This document shows, one piece after another, positions 34,442 through 45,099 of a stretch of 64,000 nt of DNA. The notes under the pieces were generated by a model. The model had not been told where the DNA came from. It made no database searches and saw only the letters and a list, made by a program, of their open reading frames with translations. How positions within the stretch are numbered: the stretch's first letter is position 1; every line of letters starts with the position of its first letter. Source of the stretch: Prosopocoilus inquinatus (Eukaryota; Arthropoda; Insecta; Coleoptera; Lucanidae); assembly GCA_036172665.1 (NCBI GenBank), contig JAYKNF010000015.1:2542001-2606000 (forward strand), given 5' to 3'. Both the position numbers and the translations under genes were made by a program.

Positions 34442-37006
34442 CTAAATAACAATTCGATGCATCGCAAAGTACATTCGACGTAAAAAGCGTCCAACACTAA
34501 GTGGCCTGAACTCTTTTCCCTGGTGATCATAAATGTCGTCCACGAAAAAGTGATAAATTAAAGAGTCGGTGTCGGTATAGAGTAATTTAGCGCTGTTCTT
34601 AAATTTCGTTTTGATGTAATTGTAATGGAGATCGTACATAAACGTTTTGGAAAGATCTAGTATAATGAAGCCTACGTATATAGGTTTATTAAATTTAATG
34701 TCTAATCGTTTCACTTCGATGATGACCACGTCGTCTTCGAAAATGGTACAACTATGAAAATTTGGTTTCGGTATGTAATATTTTGCACCGTAACGTCCTT
34801 CCCATTTAGTAACCAGTTTTACATCTTTATATTTCCGAACGTTTTCCATAGTTTTATCAAACACTGAATTGTTCATTAATTTGTAGAAATTTTTCTCAAA
34901 ATCATTTTTACTTCTTTTACGTAAATCATTATTTAAATTTATGTACGATTCCATCCAATTAGACTGTTTAAATTTTAATACTCTTAATACTCGTTCAACT
35001 TTCAATCCTAATTGAATTGCTTATTTTAAATTTCTGTAAAGAATAATATATTGCTTTTTATTAAATAATTCATAATTTGGGGATTTTTGATGATGAACGC
35101 GGTGGTACAAGCGTTCAGGATAAAGCGGTAAATCTTTATGTTCTTCAAATTCTTCTTCGAGATAGTGAGGTCGCATTCCAGAATGCAGCCAAATTCAGCA
35201 TCGTTCGATACGTTCATAAGATCTATCAAATAAGGATCAACCCACTCGAACTGTGCGAAAAGTAAAGGTAAGCACATACCTGTGCCGTATAAGTTGTTAA
35301 CGTCGTAATACATTAAATATGACGACGGTTCATCAATGTTAAAATCGTTCATATACTTATTCGCTTTACGGTAACGATTTGAACGTTGAGAAACTTCACC
35401 TCTGATACCTTTTTCGATAAACATTAACATATCTATGTCTGTTAATAATTCTAAGGCAATGAACGTTGTCTTCAGCATGCTGTCGAAAGCTAAACCGGGT
35501 GCGGTATAATAATGCAGGGCATTTAACTGTTAGGTTTGTAAACATGTTGCTCTAAAATTTTTAAAGATGTCCGTTAACAGCAAGACATCCGTTTTCAAAT
35601 ACAGCTCCGCATATTCTTGTAAATTTTAAATATTGAACGTATTCCGTACGTTCAAGGCATGTTCATATTCATCGTCCGAAATGTGAGATTGATTAACTTT
35701 ATTTAAAAAATCACTTTTAGAACATAATTTGGTATCCTGTAATTTCTCCCAATTGTCAAGATATTCGTGCGGAAAAGTACCTTTCCTCTCGAGCAATTTA
35801 AGTTCCGTATCATTTTTACAATTTGATTGATTGATTGGGTAATAAGTTTTTGATCTCTATCTAAATATGATGAAAGTTTGTCTAAACTGCTGGGCATGAA
35901 TCGAAACGAATCCAAAAACCTAAAATTAATATTAGTATTTGAAATATATTTAGAAAATGAAATTTATTTTTCTTTATTAATCGGTAATAAACTAATTTGT
36001 CCTGGAATTTGTGTAGCTAACGCTTTTACATTACATTACATGCTTTTCTAAATTTTCTTGTGATATAATATGATTGAGGCAACGTTCACAAAACCAATTC
36101 TTATTATGTAAACTACCGATTTGTCTGTGAAGTAAACCAAATAACTTTTTTTAATGCAAAATGAAACGCTGTTTTTGAATTTACATTGATTTCATCAACA
36201 TCATCATCATCATTTTCTTCACAAGGTATCATTAATAATTAATTCGTTTTGTGAATTCAAACTTGCTTAAAGAAACTGGCAATACTTCCGTATTTTTCTA
36301 CTGTAAATACGTTAATTGAAAGCTCGTTCATTAATTCAAATTTCTTTACATCTTTTAAACTAATAGGAAAATTAATGCCTTCGAATTTTAAAACGTTTGA
36401 AAAATGAGGATAAGATGAAATGCGCTCAGATTTTTTATGTGCGGGAGCAGGATGTAAGGCTGCTACGATCGCCCAAAGAAAACAATATTCATCATTGTTT
36501 TGCAAATTTAAAACGGACCTCTTATTTTGAATAAATATAGAGATTTGAACGTATGTTGAAATATGTCCATTATTGGGTGCAAAATTATTAATGTTAACTT
36601 TTAATTGAAAAATTTCGTATAAAGCCCAGCCGCTGTCACGTTCTTGAAATTCTTCCAATTTTGATAAATTTTATTTTTAACGTTCGTTAAAAATAAAATA
36701 CCATTCCTTTAAATTTGTAGAATGATCTATTACTTTATTGTTGGTTGTAAAATGTTTTATGTCATTTTCACCGTTTTGAGGCTTGATAAAATTAGCTAAA
36801 AATATTACGTTTACTTTCAAAAGACTTTTCGATAATTCTTTCTTAATTTTATAGTAAAACTTTTTAAAATACTTTTGTAAAAATAAATTTGGATCTTTAA
36901 TGTTTAAATTAATTATTGCACCGGTTCTCAGTCTATTTTTAAAACACGATTCTAAATCCAGCCATACCAAAGCTTTTCTTTTTTGATTTTTTTTTCTCTT
37001 AGCCAT
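34442..37006 (-). pseudogene. Polinton protein-primed DNA polymerase B
   Basis: Minus strand from ATG 37006. N-terminal region: EEFQERDSGWALYEI (about 36650), LQNNDEYCFLWAIVAALHP (about 36500) and a C-x2-C...H finger (about 36100). Exonuclease region: [16 protein letters not shown] (about 35905). Polymerase: [20 protein letters not shown] (about 35400), [14 protein letters not shown] (motif A, about 35310), [19 protein letters not shown] (about 34880), [13 protein letters not shown] (motif C, about 34580). These motifs and their order match Polinton family B polymerases that use a terminal protein primer. At least five frame breaks (near 36670, 36250, 35700, 35490, 35020), so no single product can be made. 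Confidence 0.92.
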
Positions 37007-37013
37007 TGTTTAA

Positions 37014-37115
37014 AAATTTCTCTATAATTCAATAACAGTGTAAGTTTCAAATATTTTTTGGTTAAATTTCTCTATAATTCAATAACAGTGTAAGTTTCAA
37101 ATATTTTTTGGTTAA
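37014..37115. repeat. 50-bp tandem duplication upstream of the polymerase
   Basis: The block AATAACAGTGTAAGTTTCAA starts at 37031 and 37081, giving two copies of a 50-bp unit directly 5' of the polymerase ATG (37006). Confidence 0.8.
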
Positions 37116-37259
37116 AAAAATAGTTTTCCTAATGAACTTTAACCACTTCACGAAATCTTTCTTTGTTCTAACTAATTTACCAAAAGTTTCAATTTTGTTG
37201 ACAATTTCACCTAATTTGTTGTTGAAGCTCATAACTTTTTTCTCTGTTGCGATGTGCGC

Positions 37260-38000
37260 ATGTGATATTTATACACTGACGTCTTTTACACTGGTAAACA
37301 AAATTTTAATTGATTTGCATCAACTAGAAATACCCAGTATAAAAATGTGCACGTTATTATTATTGATGTTGTGCCGTCTTTTACGCTGGTAAACAAATTT
37401 TTACTAAAATAGTAAAGGAAACTGTGGTTTAAGAGATAACTGAAATTTATCTCCGCCCACAATAATTTTTATATCCGTTTATATCCGCTTAGCTACCGAA
37501 ATACGTACGTGTATCTACGGATATAAAAATTGTGGGCGGAGGTCAATTAAACAAAATTTTAATTGATTTGCGTCATCTAGAAATATCGATTATAAAAATG
37601 TACACGAGTTGTTATTGGTGTCGCGCTATTTGTTAATAAAAAAAAATCACTGTAATATTTCAAATGATGGTGATTAAGTTGTTTTCAATTAATTTGCATA
37701 TATGGAATTCCCCGGAAATCTTGCATCATGTTGTTTTTAACATAGAATGTATGGTACACGTACTATGCTTTCTAAATAAATTATGTTTTCCATAAAGCTT
37801 GCAGAATATTTTATAAAAATCTACACGTGTTCAATTGACGTCAGCAAAACGTGTGTAAAAATCATTTTAATATTCGGATAGCAATAAAATTGAAACGCTT
37901 AATTGCATAAAAAAATGTACATGTGTCATGCTTTCTGAGTAAATTATGTTTTCCACAAAGTGTGCAGAATATTTATTTAAGATATACACGTGTTATTTTC
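37260..38000. promoter_or_regulatory. Recurrent TATAAAAATGTACACG-type motif in Polinton intergenic region
   Basis: TATAAAAATGTGCACG (37338), TATAAAAATGTACACG (37591), TATAAAAATCTACACGTGTT (37812) and weaker forms near 37906 and 37983 recur within 650 bp. The first two are each preceded by TTGATTTGC-TCA-CTAGAAATA. TATA box-like words followed by a fixed CACG core suggest repeated promoter elements; this is inference only. Confidence 0.4.
37450..37543. repeat. Hairpin with about 25-bp stem
   Basis: CTCCGCCCACAATAATTTTT and its near-perfect reverse complement at 37519-37543 enclose about 45 bp. Either a tiny MITE or a structural element in the Polinton intergenic region. Confidence 0.6.
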
Positions 38001-38668
38001 AAATTGTTTCCAAAATATGAGAATGTCTGTAAAAATCATTTTTAATAGCATACACGTATTGCTTCCAACAAAAATAGTTGAATTTTATGTAAAATTGTAG
38101 TATTAAAGAGAAAATTAAAGTTTTAGAGAATAGAGTAATATAAGAAACTGAAATTCCTAAATTTAAGGCAGTGTATAATGAAGATGCACATTTATTTGAT
38201 TCACAAAAATATTCTGCAGTAATAGATGATGAATAAAAATATTATGTATATGATTCAATAAAACATAATTAAATATTTAGACTGTTTTATTATAATCTTT
38301 AACAAACCATTGATATAATAAATTAACGTAATCCTTGTTGCAATTTACAATTATATTGATCTAAATCTATTGGTTAATAAAAATAAATAAACTGTAAAAT
38401 ATAGGGGAGGGTGGCCCAAAACGATCCCCTTAAGCTAGAAATGCCTGTGACACGCAGAGTACACAAGAGAAGAAGTTCAAATATATTTTTTTGGAATGCC
38501 GGTACACTGTACATAAATATTGCCTTACCAATTTTTTGATATAGTAGGTAAGCAATTTTTTGAGGGCAGTAATGTAGATAGTTGCAAAAGGATCGTTTTA
38601 CCCTGATAGTTGGGCAAAATGTTCCCCTAGAGTAAGGCAAAATGATCCCTGTTCTAGATGCACTCTAA

Positions 38669-38815
38669 GGCTGGATTTCATAAAAGGGTTAAGCCAGGAT
38701 TAAATATAATCCTAGGTGAGAATGTGACATACAGTATCACGTACAGCATATTGTGTGCACGTTCTAACTTAGGCTTAAATTTAATCTTGGCTTAAAGGTT
38801 TTATGAAACCCAGCC
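38669..38815. mobile_element. 147-bp MITE with TAA duplication (PIF/Harbinger-type)
   Basis: Inverted ends of about 50 bp begin GGCTGGATTTCATAAAA / GGCTGGGTTTCATAAAA. The 3-bp duplication TAA lies at 38666-38668 and 38816-38818. No coding content. Confidence 0.8.
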
Positions 38816-38981
38816 TAAGAGCTTTTCATAATAAAACAACCAATTAACGACAACCAAAATTACTTTATTTACCCAAACCAAATGACATTTAATAAAAATA
38901 AACTTAAATCGCTGTATAAAAAAAATATCAAAAAATGACAAAATATAAAAAACCTGAACTAAAACGCAAAACAAGTTGACT

Positions 38982-40946
38982 TTACAAGTTATCTACTAAA
39001 TGTTTACGCACTTTGTTGACTTTGACATTGTCAATACAAAAGTCACAGCAATATGGATCGCAGTCATTATCGTCGATTCCCGCACATTCATCGTGTGCCC
39101 AACGATAGCACATTGAGCACTGCACCCACCCTTCTCCTGAATGAGACTGCAGAAATGTTTCGGTACAAATAAGACATTCTGAATCTTCTTCCACTTCGGA
39201 TTCTACCGAAGATTCTTCGTCATTTTTGTCGTGTTTTCTTCTTTTATTATTCGTACATTTTCTCACACTTCGCTTTTTATTTCTTTCTTTTGGAACTTTT
39301 TTTTCTGCCAATTTATACTTGTTCTTTAAAGCTTTTCTTTCCGCCTGCTTTTCCTTCTTCTGTTGTTCCTCTAACAATTGATTTTTATATGGAGTGCTCG
39401 TCAAAACTACTGTGCCTCCAGACTTCCTTGATTTTGAGCTACGTTGTTCTTGTGACATTTTAGGGAGTGGATGAACATCATTTGGTAGAATGTTAAAACC
39501 ATTTGATGCCCTCGATGTCGAGGGTTCATTAGCTGAAGCTAAAGATTGTGTAACAGCTGTAGGTAAACCGTCATTTTGCTCATTTTCAATACTTTTTTCA
39601 TTGGCCTCATCATTCTGCTTATGGACCGTATTATTTTCATCTTCGACTTCTTCATTTTGTTCATGGGCGGCATCATTTTCCTCGTGGACATTGTCATTCT
39701 GAGGTTCATTTTGCTCAGTCACTTCAGCAGCTGCGAAATCAATGTCAGTGAAAACATCGGGGTCGTATGGAAAAATTCCAGTCTTCTTGAATCCATTAAT
39801 TGCATTAAGTGGTGTGCAGGATTGCATGTAAGACTCGTTGAAGATTTGTAAGATTTGGAAAACGGTTACAACCCTTCCGGGGTGATTAGTAAGCCACTTT
39901 TCCAATGATTTATCGTGGTAGTGATTGAGTGGGTACATAAAACTCACGTCTAAAGGCTGGAGCCTGTGGGTGGTGTGTGGCGGTAGACATACAATGGTCA
40001 CAAAATTACTTCTGGCTTTTTTGATGACACCTAAGTTTTTTGTGTGTGAAAGGTGGCCATCGAGAATTAAAAGTGCAGGATCCTCTTGTGAAGGCTTAAC
40101 AAAGGAAAGAAAATGGTCAAACCACACCGCAAAAACCTCAAGTTTCATCCAACCAGAATCATTGCAATAGAATGCTGTTCCCGGTGGCGCACCATCTTTC
40201 AACTCTTCTTTCATTCGCTTACGAGCAAAAATAACCATAGGTGGAACATAAGAGCCAGATGCAGACATACAAATTACGGCAGTAGTGGACACACCTCGTT
40301 CTGCAGATACAACTCTACCGACTTGTTTTCTACCTTTTTGAGCTAGAACTTTACAATTTTTACCTGGGACCGTACTCAAAGATGTTTCATCAACATTAAA
40401 GATCCTGTGTGCTGGAAATTGTATTGTGTCATATATTGTCTTTAGCGACGTGAAAAATTTGGTTACAACAGGCCGGTTAAAAGCGCGAGCGCGAGCCGCT
40501 GATGTTGACTCAGGTGATCTTAGTGAAAGTTGAGGGTGCCTCTTGCGAAAACCGGTCAACCAATCTTTGCCAGCTAGACATGTTTCCTTGGAAAAGGGAT
40601 GATCAATATTATTTTTATCTGCAAGCTGATAAGCAATTGATCTCACATCTTTAGTGGTGAGACCGTACATTCTGCTTTCCATGTCAAGTATATGCGCAAC
40701 CAATTCCTCTTCCTGATCCTTTGTGAAAACCAGTCTTTTGCTTCCCAGTTTCTTAACAGCATTAATAGCTATCTTGTTCGTTCCTTTACAGCGTCTCTTT
40801 AAACTCATTAGCGGAACACCAAAGTTTCTGGCTGCAGTTTTGTAAGCTAAACCGCGAGAGACCTCTTCTATTGCTTGTCGCATTTTATCTTCATCCCACA
40901 ACTGCCTCTCAGTTTTTCTTTTATATTTTTGAACCATGATCTGCAA
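38982..40946 (-). CDS. Pogo/jerky-type DDE transposase with C-terminal PHD finger
   Basis: 654 codons, no break. N-terminus: psq-type HTH (residues about 8-60, QAIEEVSRGLAYKTAARNFG), then a CENP-B-type DNA-binding domain (about 75-140). DDE domain: NVDETSLSTV (D about 185), LLILDGHLSHTKN (D about 296), HRLQPLDVSFMYPL (D about 330), i.e. the DDD form common in pogo elements. An acidic, low-complexity linker rich in E, N and Q (about 410-470) and a basic stretch follow. The end (about 592-640) has a C-x2-C...C-x2-C...H-x2-C...C-x2-C PHD pattern (CLICTETF, CSMCYRWAHDEC, YCCDFC). With intact ends and TA duplication it looks potentially active or recently so. Start ATG at 40946; MVQKYKRKTE four codons in is an alternative. 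Confidence 0.92.
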   Translation of the reverse strand: MQIMVQKYKRKTERQLWDEDKMRQAIEEVSRGLAYKTAARNFGVPLMSLKRRCKGTNKIAINAVKKLGSKRLVFTKDQEEELVAHILDMESRMYGLTTKDVRSIAYQLADKNNIDHPFSKETCLAGKDWLTGFRKRHPQLSLRSPESTSAARARAFNRPVVTKFFTSLKTIYDTIQFPAHRIFNVDETSLSTVPGKNCKVLAQKGRKQVGRVVSAERGVSTTAVICMSASGSYVPPMVIFARKRMKEELKDGAPPGTAFYCNDSGWMKLEVFAVWFDHFLSFVKPSQEDPALLILDGHLSHTKNLGVIKKARSNFVTIVCLPPHTTHRLQPLDVSFMYPLNHYHDKSLEKWLTNHPGRVVTVFQILQIFNESYMQSCTPLNAINGFKKTGIFPYDPDVFTDIDFAAAEVTEQNEPQNDNVHEENDAAHEQNEEVEDENNTVHKQNDEANEKSIENEQNDGLPTAVTQSLASANEPSTSRASNGFNILPNDVHPLPKMSQEQRSSKSRKSGGTVVLTSTPYKNQLLEEQQKKEKQAERKALKNKYKLAEKKVPKERNKKRSVRKCTNNKRRKHDKNDEESSVESEVEEDSECLICTETFLQSHSGEGWVQCSMCYRWAHDECAGIDDNDCDPYCCDFCIDNVKVNKVRKHLVDNL

Positions 40947-41051
40947 TAAAAAAAATAAAAATAAAACGATTTAGTATTTGGTAAGAATATTTGAACATTT
41001 GTTGAAATACCCCCCCCCCCCCGCCCATTATTGTATTTAAAATTTTTACAA

Positions 41052-41484
41052 AATTTTGCTGCAAATCGTTTTTGATTACAGTGGATCCATCGAGCAACCT
41101 CTGGACAGCTGTTTCGCCCTTTCTTGGGGCCTCGTCAACAGAAGTGTAGCTCGACAGTTCCACTGCAACCCAAAACGAGTTGTCCATATTTATTCGCAAA
41201 AGCGATGTAAAAGTATATGACAAATAAGTAGCGACATCCTTCGATCGCTTTTTGACCTAACGTTGCCGAAACAGCTGTCCAGAGGTTGCTCGATGGATCC
41301 ACTGCAATCAAAAACGATTTGCAGCAAAATTTTGTAAAAATTTTCATTATGCTTTGATAGCAAGTATGGCTGCCTTGCATGGGTTGACTTATTAATTATT
41401 ATGTAGCAAACCTGGCTTCAATTTGTTTTCCTACTGCAATGTTAGGTCAAAAATCGATCGAAGGATGTCGCTACTTATTTGTCA
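41052..41484 (-). mobile_element. Retrozyme locus D: inverted hammerhead repeat inside the pogo element
   Basis: A minus-oriented unit (41052-41268) joined to a plus-oriented one (41268-41484) that starts at GAAACAGCTGTCC. A 14-bp target duplication TAAAATTTTTACAA flanks it (41038-41051, 41485-41498). Diverged from loci A and E (for example TGGATCCA beside stem I). It lies upstream of the transposase ATG, so it may affect the pogo promoter. A run of 14 C next to the left flank (about 41010) is odd and may be an assembly or slippage artefact. Confidence 0.82.
41090..41154 (-). ncRNA. Hammerhead motif, locus D (core mutated)
   Basis: Same fold as the others (stem I TCGAGC/GCTCGA, GAAA, ACAGCTGT), but the core reads TTGACGA: the invariant C is U. 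Probably inactive. Confidence 0.7.
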
Positions 41485-42039
41485 TAAAATTTTTACAATG
41501 AGAGAAATGTAAATAACGTCGAGCAGGCAAAATGATCCCGGATCATTTTACCCACCCCAGTAAGGGATCATTTTGCCCCGAAAGTGTACAAATTGCATAA
41601 TGTATTGTAACTTGATGTCGGCTCTGTTTCATATTTTCGTAAACTCGTCAAACAGTAGACAAAACTATGTATTTTCATAAAATATATTACAAATTAATGT
41701 TGCTATTACTATAACAACACTGCTACAATAGTTTAAAAGTACTTACCTTAGATCAGACAGCATAAAGAACACGTTTTCACAAATATTTTTATAAAACGAT
41801 ATTACCTCGTTTTTTTTTAAGTGGTCATATAAACATGGCGACTCGACTGACCGTAGTCACCGACTCGAACCACAGAGGGCAGCATAGGTATTAAAAATAA
41901 AAGGGCGGGATCACTATGCCCGCAGGGATCATTTTGGGCCACCGTCCCCTAATTACCATAAAACAAATTAAATTTTTTAGATTTTTTATTTTATAATTAT
42001 TTTTAGGTTACGTAATAAAAGAATTCAAAATTTTTACAG

Positions 42040-42550
42040 TCTTGAACAAACCACTGATACAACAAATTTATATGATCTTTTGCACAATTTAGATTATTAT
42101 TAACGTGTAAATTACATTGATTTTGTGCATAATTTCGCTTTAAAATTCTTAAATTTGGACATTCAAACTGATTTAAATCTACTAACTAATCAAATTAGTT
42201 ATAATTTTATTCAAAACTTTTTCTTTACTGAGTCCTTTGATGAAAACGACTTTGTTTCCGACGATGTCTTGGATGTAGTTACCGATCTTTTCTTGGAGTA
42301 GATAGTAGTCGAGCGGTGTATTCCAATCTAGACCGTGTAAATACCTGGTTGTCCAGTCGATGTGTTTCCTTAATTTCTCAGAAAACCAAGATGAATTTTG
42401 CGGCGATGATCCAAAGGCATGGTGTATAAGTTTTGTCTTTACGTCGAATATTGCCACCTCCCTGATTATAAAGTCGCTCTCCTTATATAGGAAACCTTGT
42501 ATGTCGATTATGTACATTTTTATCGTTTCACAATAAACTATCGTATGCAA
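42040..42550 (-). pseudogene. Polinton conserved protein of unknown role (integrase-adjacent)
   Basis: ORF 42550-42182 begins MHTIVYCETIKMYIIDIQGF and contains a soluble domain with no membrane segment. After an early stop the frame continues with a C-rich tail (CPNLRILKRNYAQNQCNLH, CAKDHINLLYQWFVQDC). I recognise the style of a protein often found next to integrase in insect Mavericks, with a helical Cys/His C-terminus, but I do not know its function. A second copy of the tail (KDYVNLLYQWFVKDY) is at about 38350-38280 across the pogo insertion, suggesting an earlier tandem gene duplication. Confidence 0.6.
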
Positions 42551-42659
42551 AGCTTCGTTGATACTTTTTCACTAACATATTACGGATGGTGGCACGTTTA
42601 TATACTGTGGCATTTTTATTTATTTATTTTTTTAGGTAATTCCTCACTTTATCTTTCGT

Positions 42660-43560
42660 AACATTATTCTTATATATTCAGCTGTTATGTATTTTATCTA
42701 AACGTAACCATTTCACAGACACTTTATTTTTATTCCTCTTTAAAACTTTTTCCATGAGATAAATGTCTGGATATTTTACTTTTTGTAATTATTCTCTATA
42801 GAATCTTCCTAATATATCGTTTCCCGTTGCGTCTAATAAATAAAAGATCGGATTTGTGAGTAGTATTTTTCGAATCGTAAAAATTTCCGTCGACCAATTA
42901 GGCATGTATTTTTTATTAAAAATTCCTCTAATTTTTGAAATGCGTACGTGATCACCGACATTAAATTTTTTATTCTTAACGTCAACTAACTTAATGCTGC
43001 TGTAGACGTGTCTAATAATTTTTTATTCTTTTTCTATTCCAACTACAATCGGCTTTATACCGATAGTTCTGTGATTCGTGTTGTTGTATTTTTCCACAAT
43101 ATGTTTTAATATGTTTACCCATTTGTAGTTACCTTGCAGACTGGATTCTCTAAACATCGATGATTTCAAAGTCCACTGAACGCATTATAATGGTTGACGT
43201 ATTTCTTCATTAATTTCTGAAATTGTTCATTGAAAAATTTTTTTCCTAAATCCGTTTGAAGATTATTCGGTGTCTGTTCCTTAAATAATTTTTCCATAGC
43301 ATTGCTGATTTCTGAACCGGACTTATTCTTCAGAGGAAACGCTCAAACGTATTTTGAAAAGCAATTAATTACGATCAATATGTATTTATAACTTTTATTT
43401 TCCTTAGCGTAAGGAATCATTTCAACTAAATCGCTTGATGTAGATCGTTCGGAGATTTAATTATTACTTTACGCCTTTTGAAATTAATTCTGGCAGGTTT
43501 ATGAATTTCTTTCACTACTTGTTTTTTGATATCTGTAATTAGTTTCGTCATTTTATTTAT
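42660..43560 (-). pseudogene. Polinton integrase (rve core plus chromodomain)
   Basis: Minus-strand reading in several frames: HKPARINFKRRKVI (about 43530), NKSYKYILIVINCFSKYVWA-like core start (about 43400), LQTDLGKKFFNE (second D region, about 43260), VEKYNNTNHRTIGIKP (about 43090), VGDHVRISKIRGIF (SH3-like, about 42950), MPNWSTEIFTI (about 42895), and a chromodomain PDIYLMEKVLKR with VKWLRLD (about 42760-42710). This is the c-integrase layout of Polintons, related to retroviral integrases. No complete frame; the catalytic E region is damaged. Confidence 0.82.
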
Positions 43561-45061
43561 TTATTTGATGACGCGGGCTTCTTTCAGTTCCTCGATTATC
43601 AAGTTTATTTCGTTTATGTGGCTAGTACTACCAGCCTCCGGCGATGCTAACAATAACCTCAACCTGTCAAGCTCGTTTGGGTCATGCCAATAAATGTAAT
43701 CTGTCTTATTATCATTCACTTCCATAAACAATCCACTACCAGTATTAGTACTAATTAACGGAGCAATAATATTTCTATACTTTTGCATTCTGCTGCCATC
43801 TACTTGTTTATTCAAATTATAACGTCGTCCATGAATGTTAGTTTTAAGAATAATATAATAAGAGTTTAGTATAATTATCAGGAAATTTTTTAAATAGTGT
43901 TACGTTTCTAGGGTTTGAATTTGTTTATTTAAACGAACAAAACACTCTGTAAAAACTTAACCGTAATTTATTAATGCTTACAATCTAATTTATTTGTAAC
44001 AATTTATTTACACACTAAATCTAACTTCGACGATCGCTATTTAGATTTCGACTGACTCCTGAGTCAACTCCGGCCGATTTTATATCCTTTGCTGCCGTCT
44101 CGAATTTTTCAACGCTGGAAAAGTCTAGTCTGTTCGATGTAGGCCCCGGTGGCGTGACGGCCGATGACGCATAACAGCGAACCAACTTCTTGACGCCTTC
44201 AGTTTGACGTAGTGCTGAGTGGCTCGCCACAATAGTAAATCGTACAAACCTGGGGTATCTTTGTACCTTCAATTTTTAATAATACAGCTCCGTCGAGATT
44301 TAACGACGAATCACCGATTTTTAGGTTTTTCGTAATTCTATCAAGTCTCACTCCATATTTGTGATCGAATTCTTCATTTTCATCGTCCATGTACATTTCG
44401 TTGATGTATTTTCTAGGTAACGGATGATACTGTTCCAAATAATCGACGTATGCTTTCTCATCGATGTCCTTAAATCGCGTACCTTCCTCGTCTTGTTCTT
44501 CATCTAAAATAAAATCGACTCTTTAAATTTGTCCGATTCGTCTGCTTCATTTGCCGCTTCAAAGTTACTTATCAAACGTTTCTTTAGAGAGGAATATTTT
44601 TGTTTAGGAGTTATGAAATCATGTTTTTGTGACGTTGAAGGTTTTACGTCAACGTTAGGCAATTCCTCTTCTCTTAAATTTTTACTTTTCAGTTGTAATT
44701 TACCTTCAATGTTTTTTAAATGTTTAGTGATGGGATCGAACATCTCTTCCTGCATTAATTCACCATGTTTTAAATAATTTAATTTATTTCGTATATTTTT
44801 GCGTTTCAGTAAAAGTTTCTGTTTCAAATTTATATCGTTAATCATCATCTTGATGAGGAGGAGTAACGAACGGTGCGTATGATATTTCGAACCGTAATAA
44901 CTATCGTACATGTTCATCAAAGGTACATATACATATATCCCTTTCTGTATCTTCCGTCATCAATTCGATTATCTTTAAAAATGGTTACGAATTCATACCG
45001 ACCGCTTTCCCAACAAAGAGAACAGATGTCTTTAAATTTCTCAAAGTTCATGTCCGTTCCC
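43561..45061 (-). pseudogene. Polinton conserved protein of unknown role, split by a solo LTR
   Basis: Segments: start near 45061 (MGTDMNFEKFKDICSLC), coiled, basic 44920-44504 (YLKHGELMQEE, HLKNIEGKL), then DYLEQYHPLPRKYINEMYMD (about 44440) and GVRLDRITKNLKIGDSSL (about 44360), TPGLYDLLFKK (interrupted at 44231) and, beyond the LTR, FMEVNDNKTDYIYW and DPNELDRLRLLLASPEAG (43700) to the stop at 43561. This module order recurs in insect Mavericks in an uncharacterised protein. Frame changes near 44520 and 44265. Predicted coiled-coil in the middle. Confidence 0.65.
43898..44231 (-). repeat. Solo LTR (334 bp)
   Basis: TGTTACG...CCACA with a 4-bp target duplication ATAG (43894-43897, 44232-44235). 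On the minus strand a TATAAAA word (about 44080) and AATAAA-type word (about 43968) are in promoter and polyadenylation order. No internal domain remains, so it is a product of LTR-LTR recombination. Removing it rejoins the Polinton ORF (LYDLLF-KKFPDN). Confidence 0.82.
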
Positions 45062-45099
45062 ATATTATCGTTCTAAACGTGTTTTAAATTTAAATCATC

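Larger units (their letters stand above)
38404..41949 (-). mobile_element. Pogo/Tigger-like DNA transposon, apparently intact, in the Polinton
   Basis: Ends GGGGAGGGTGGCCCAAAA and GGGGACGGTGGCCCAAAA (inverted), flanked by TA on both sides (38402-03, 41950-51). Subterminal words of the type GGATCATTTTGCCC repeat at both ends (38580-38650; 41530-41580). It carries one unbroken 654-codon transposase. Two smaller elements are inside it: a 147-bp MITE near the left end and retrozyme locus D near the right end. It separates two related minus-strand segments of the Polinton (38280-38350 and 42040-42110). Confidence 0.9.
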
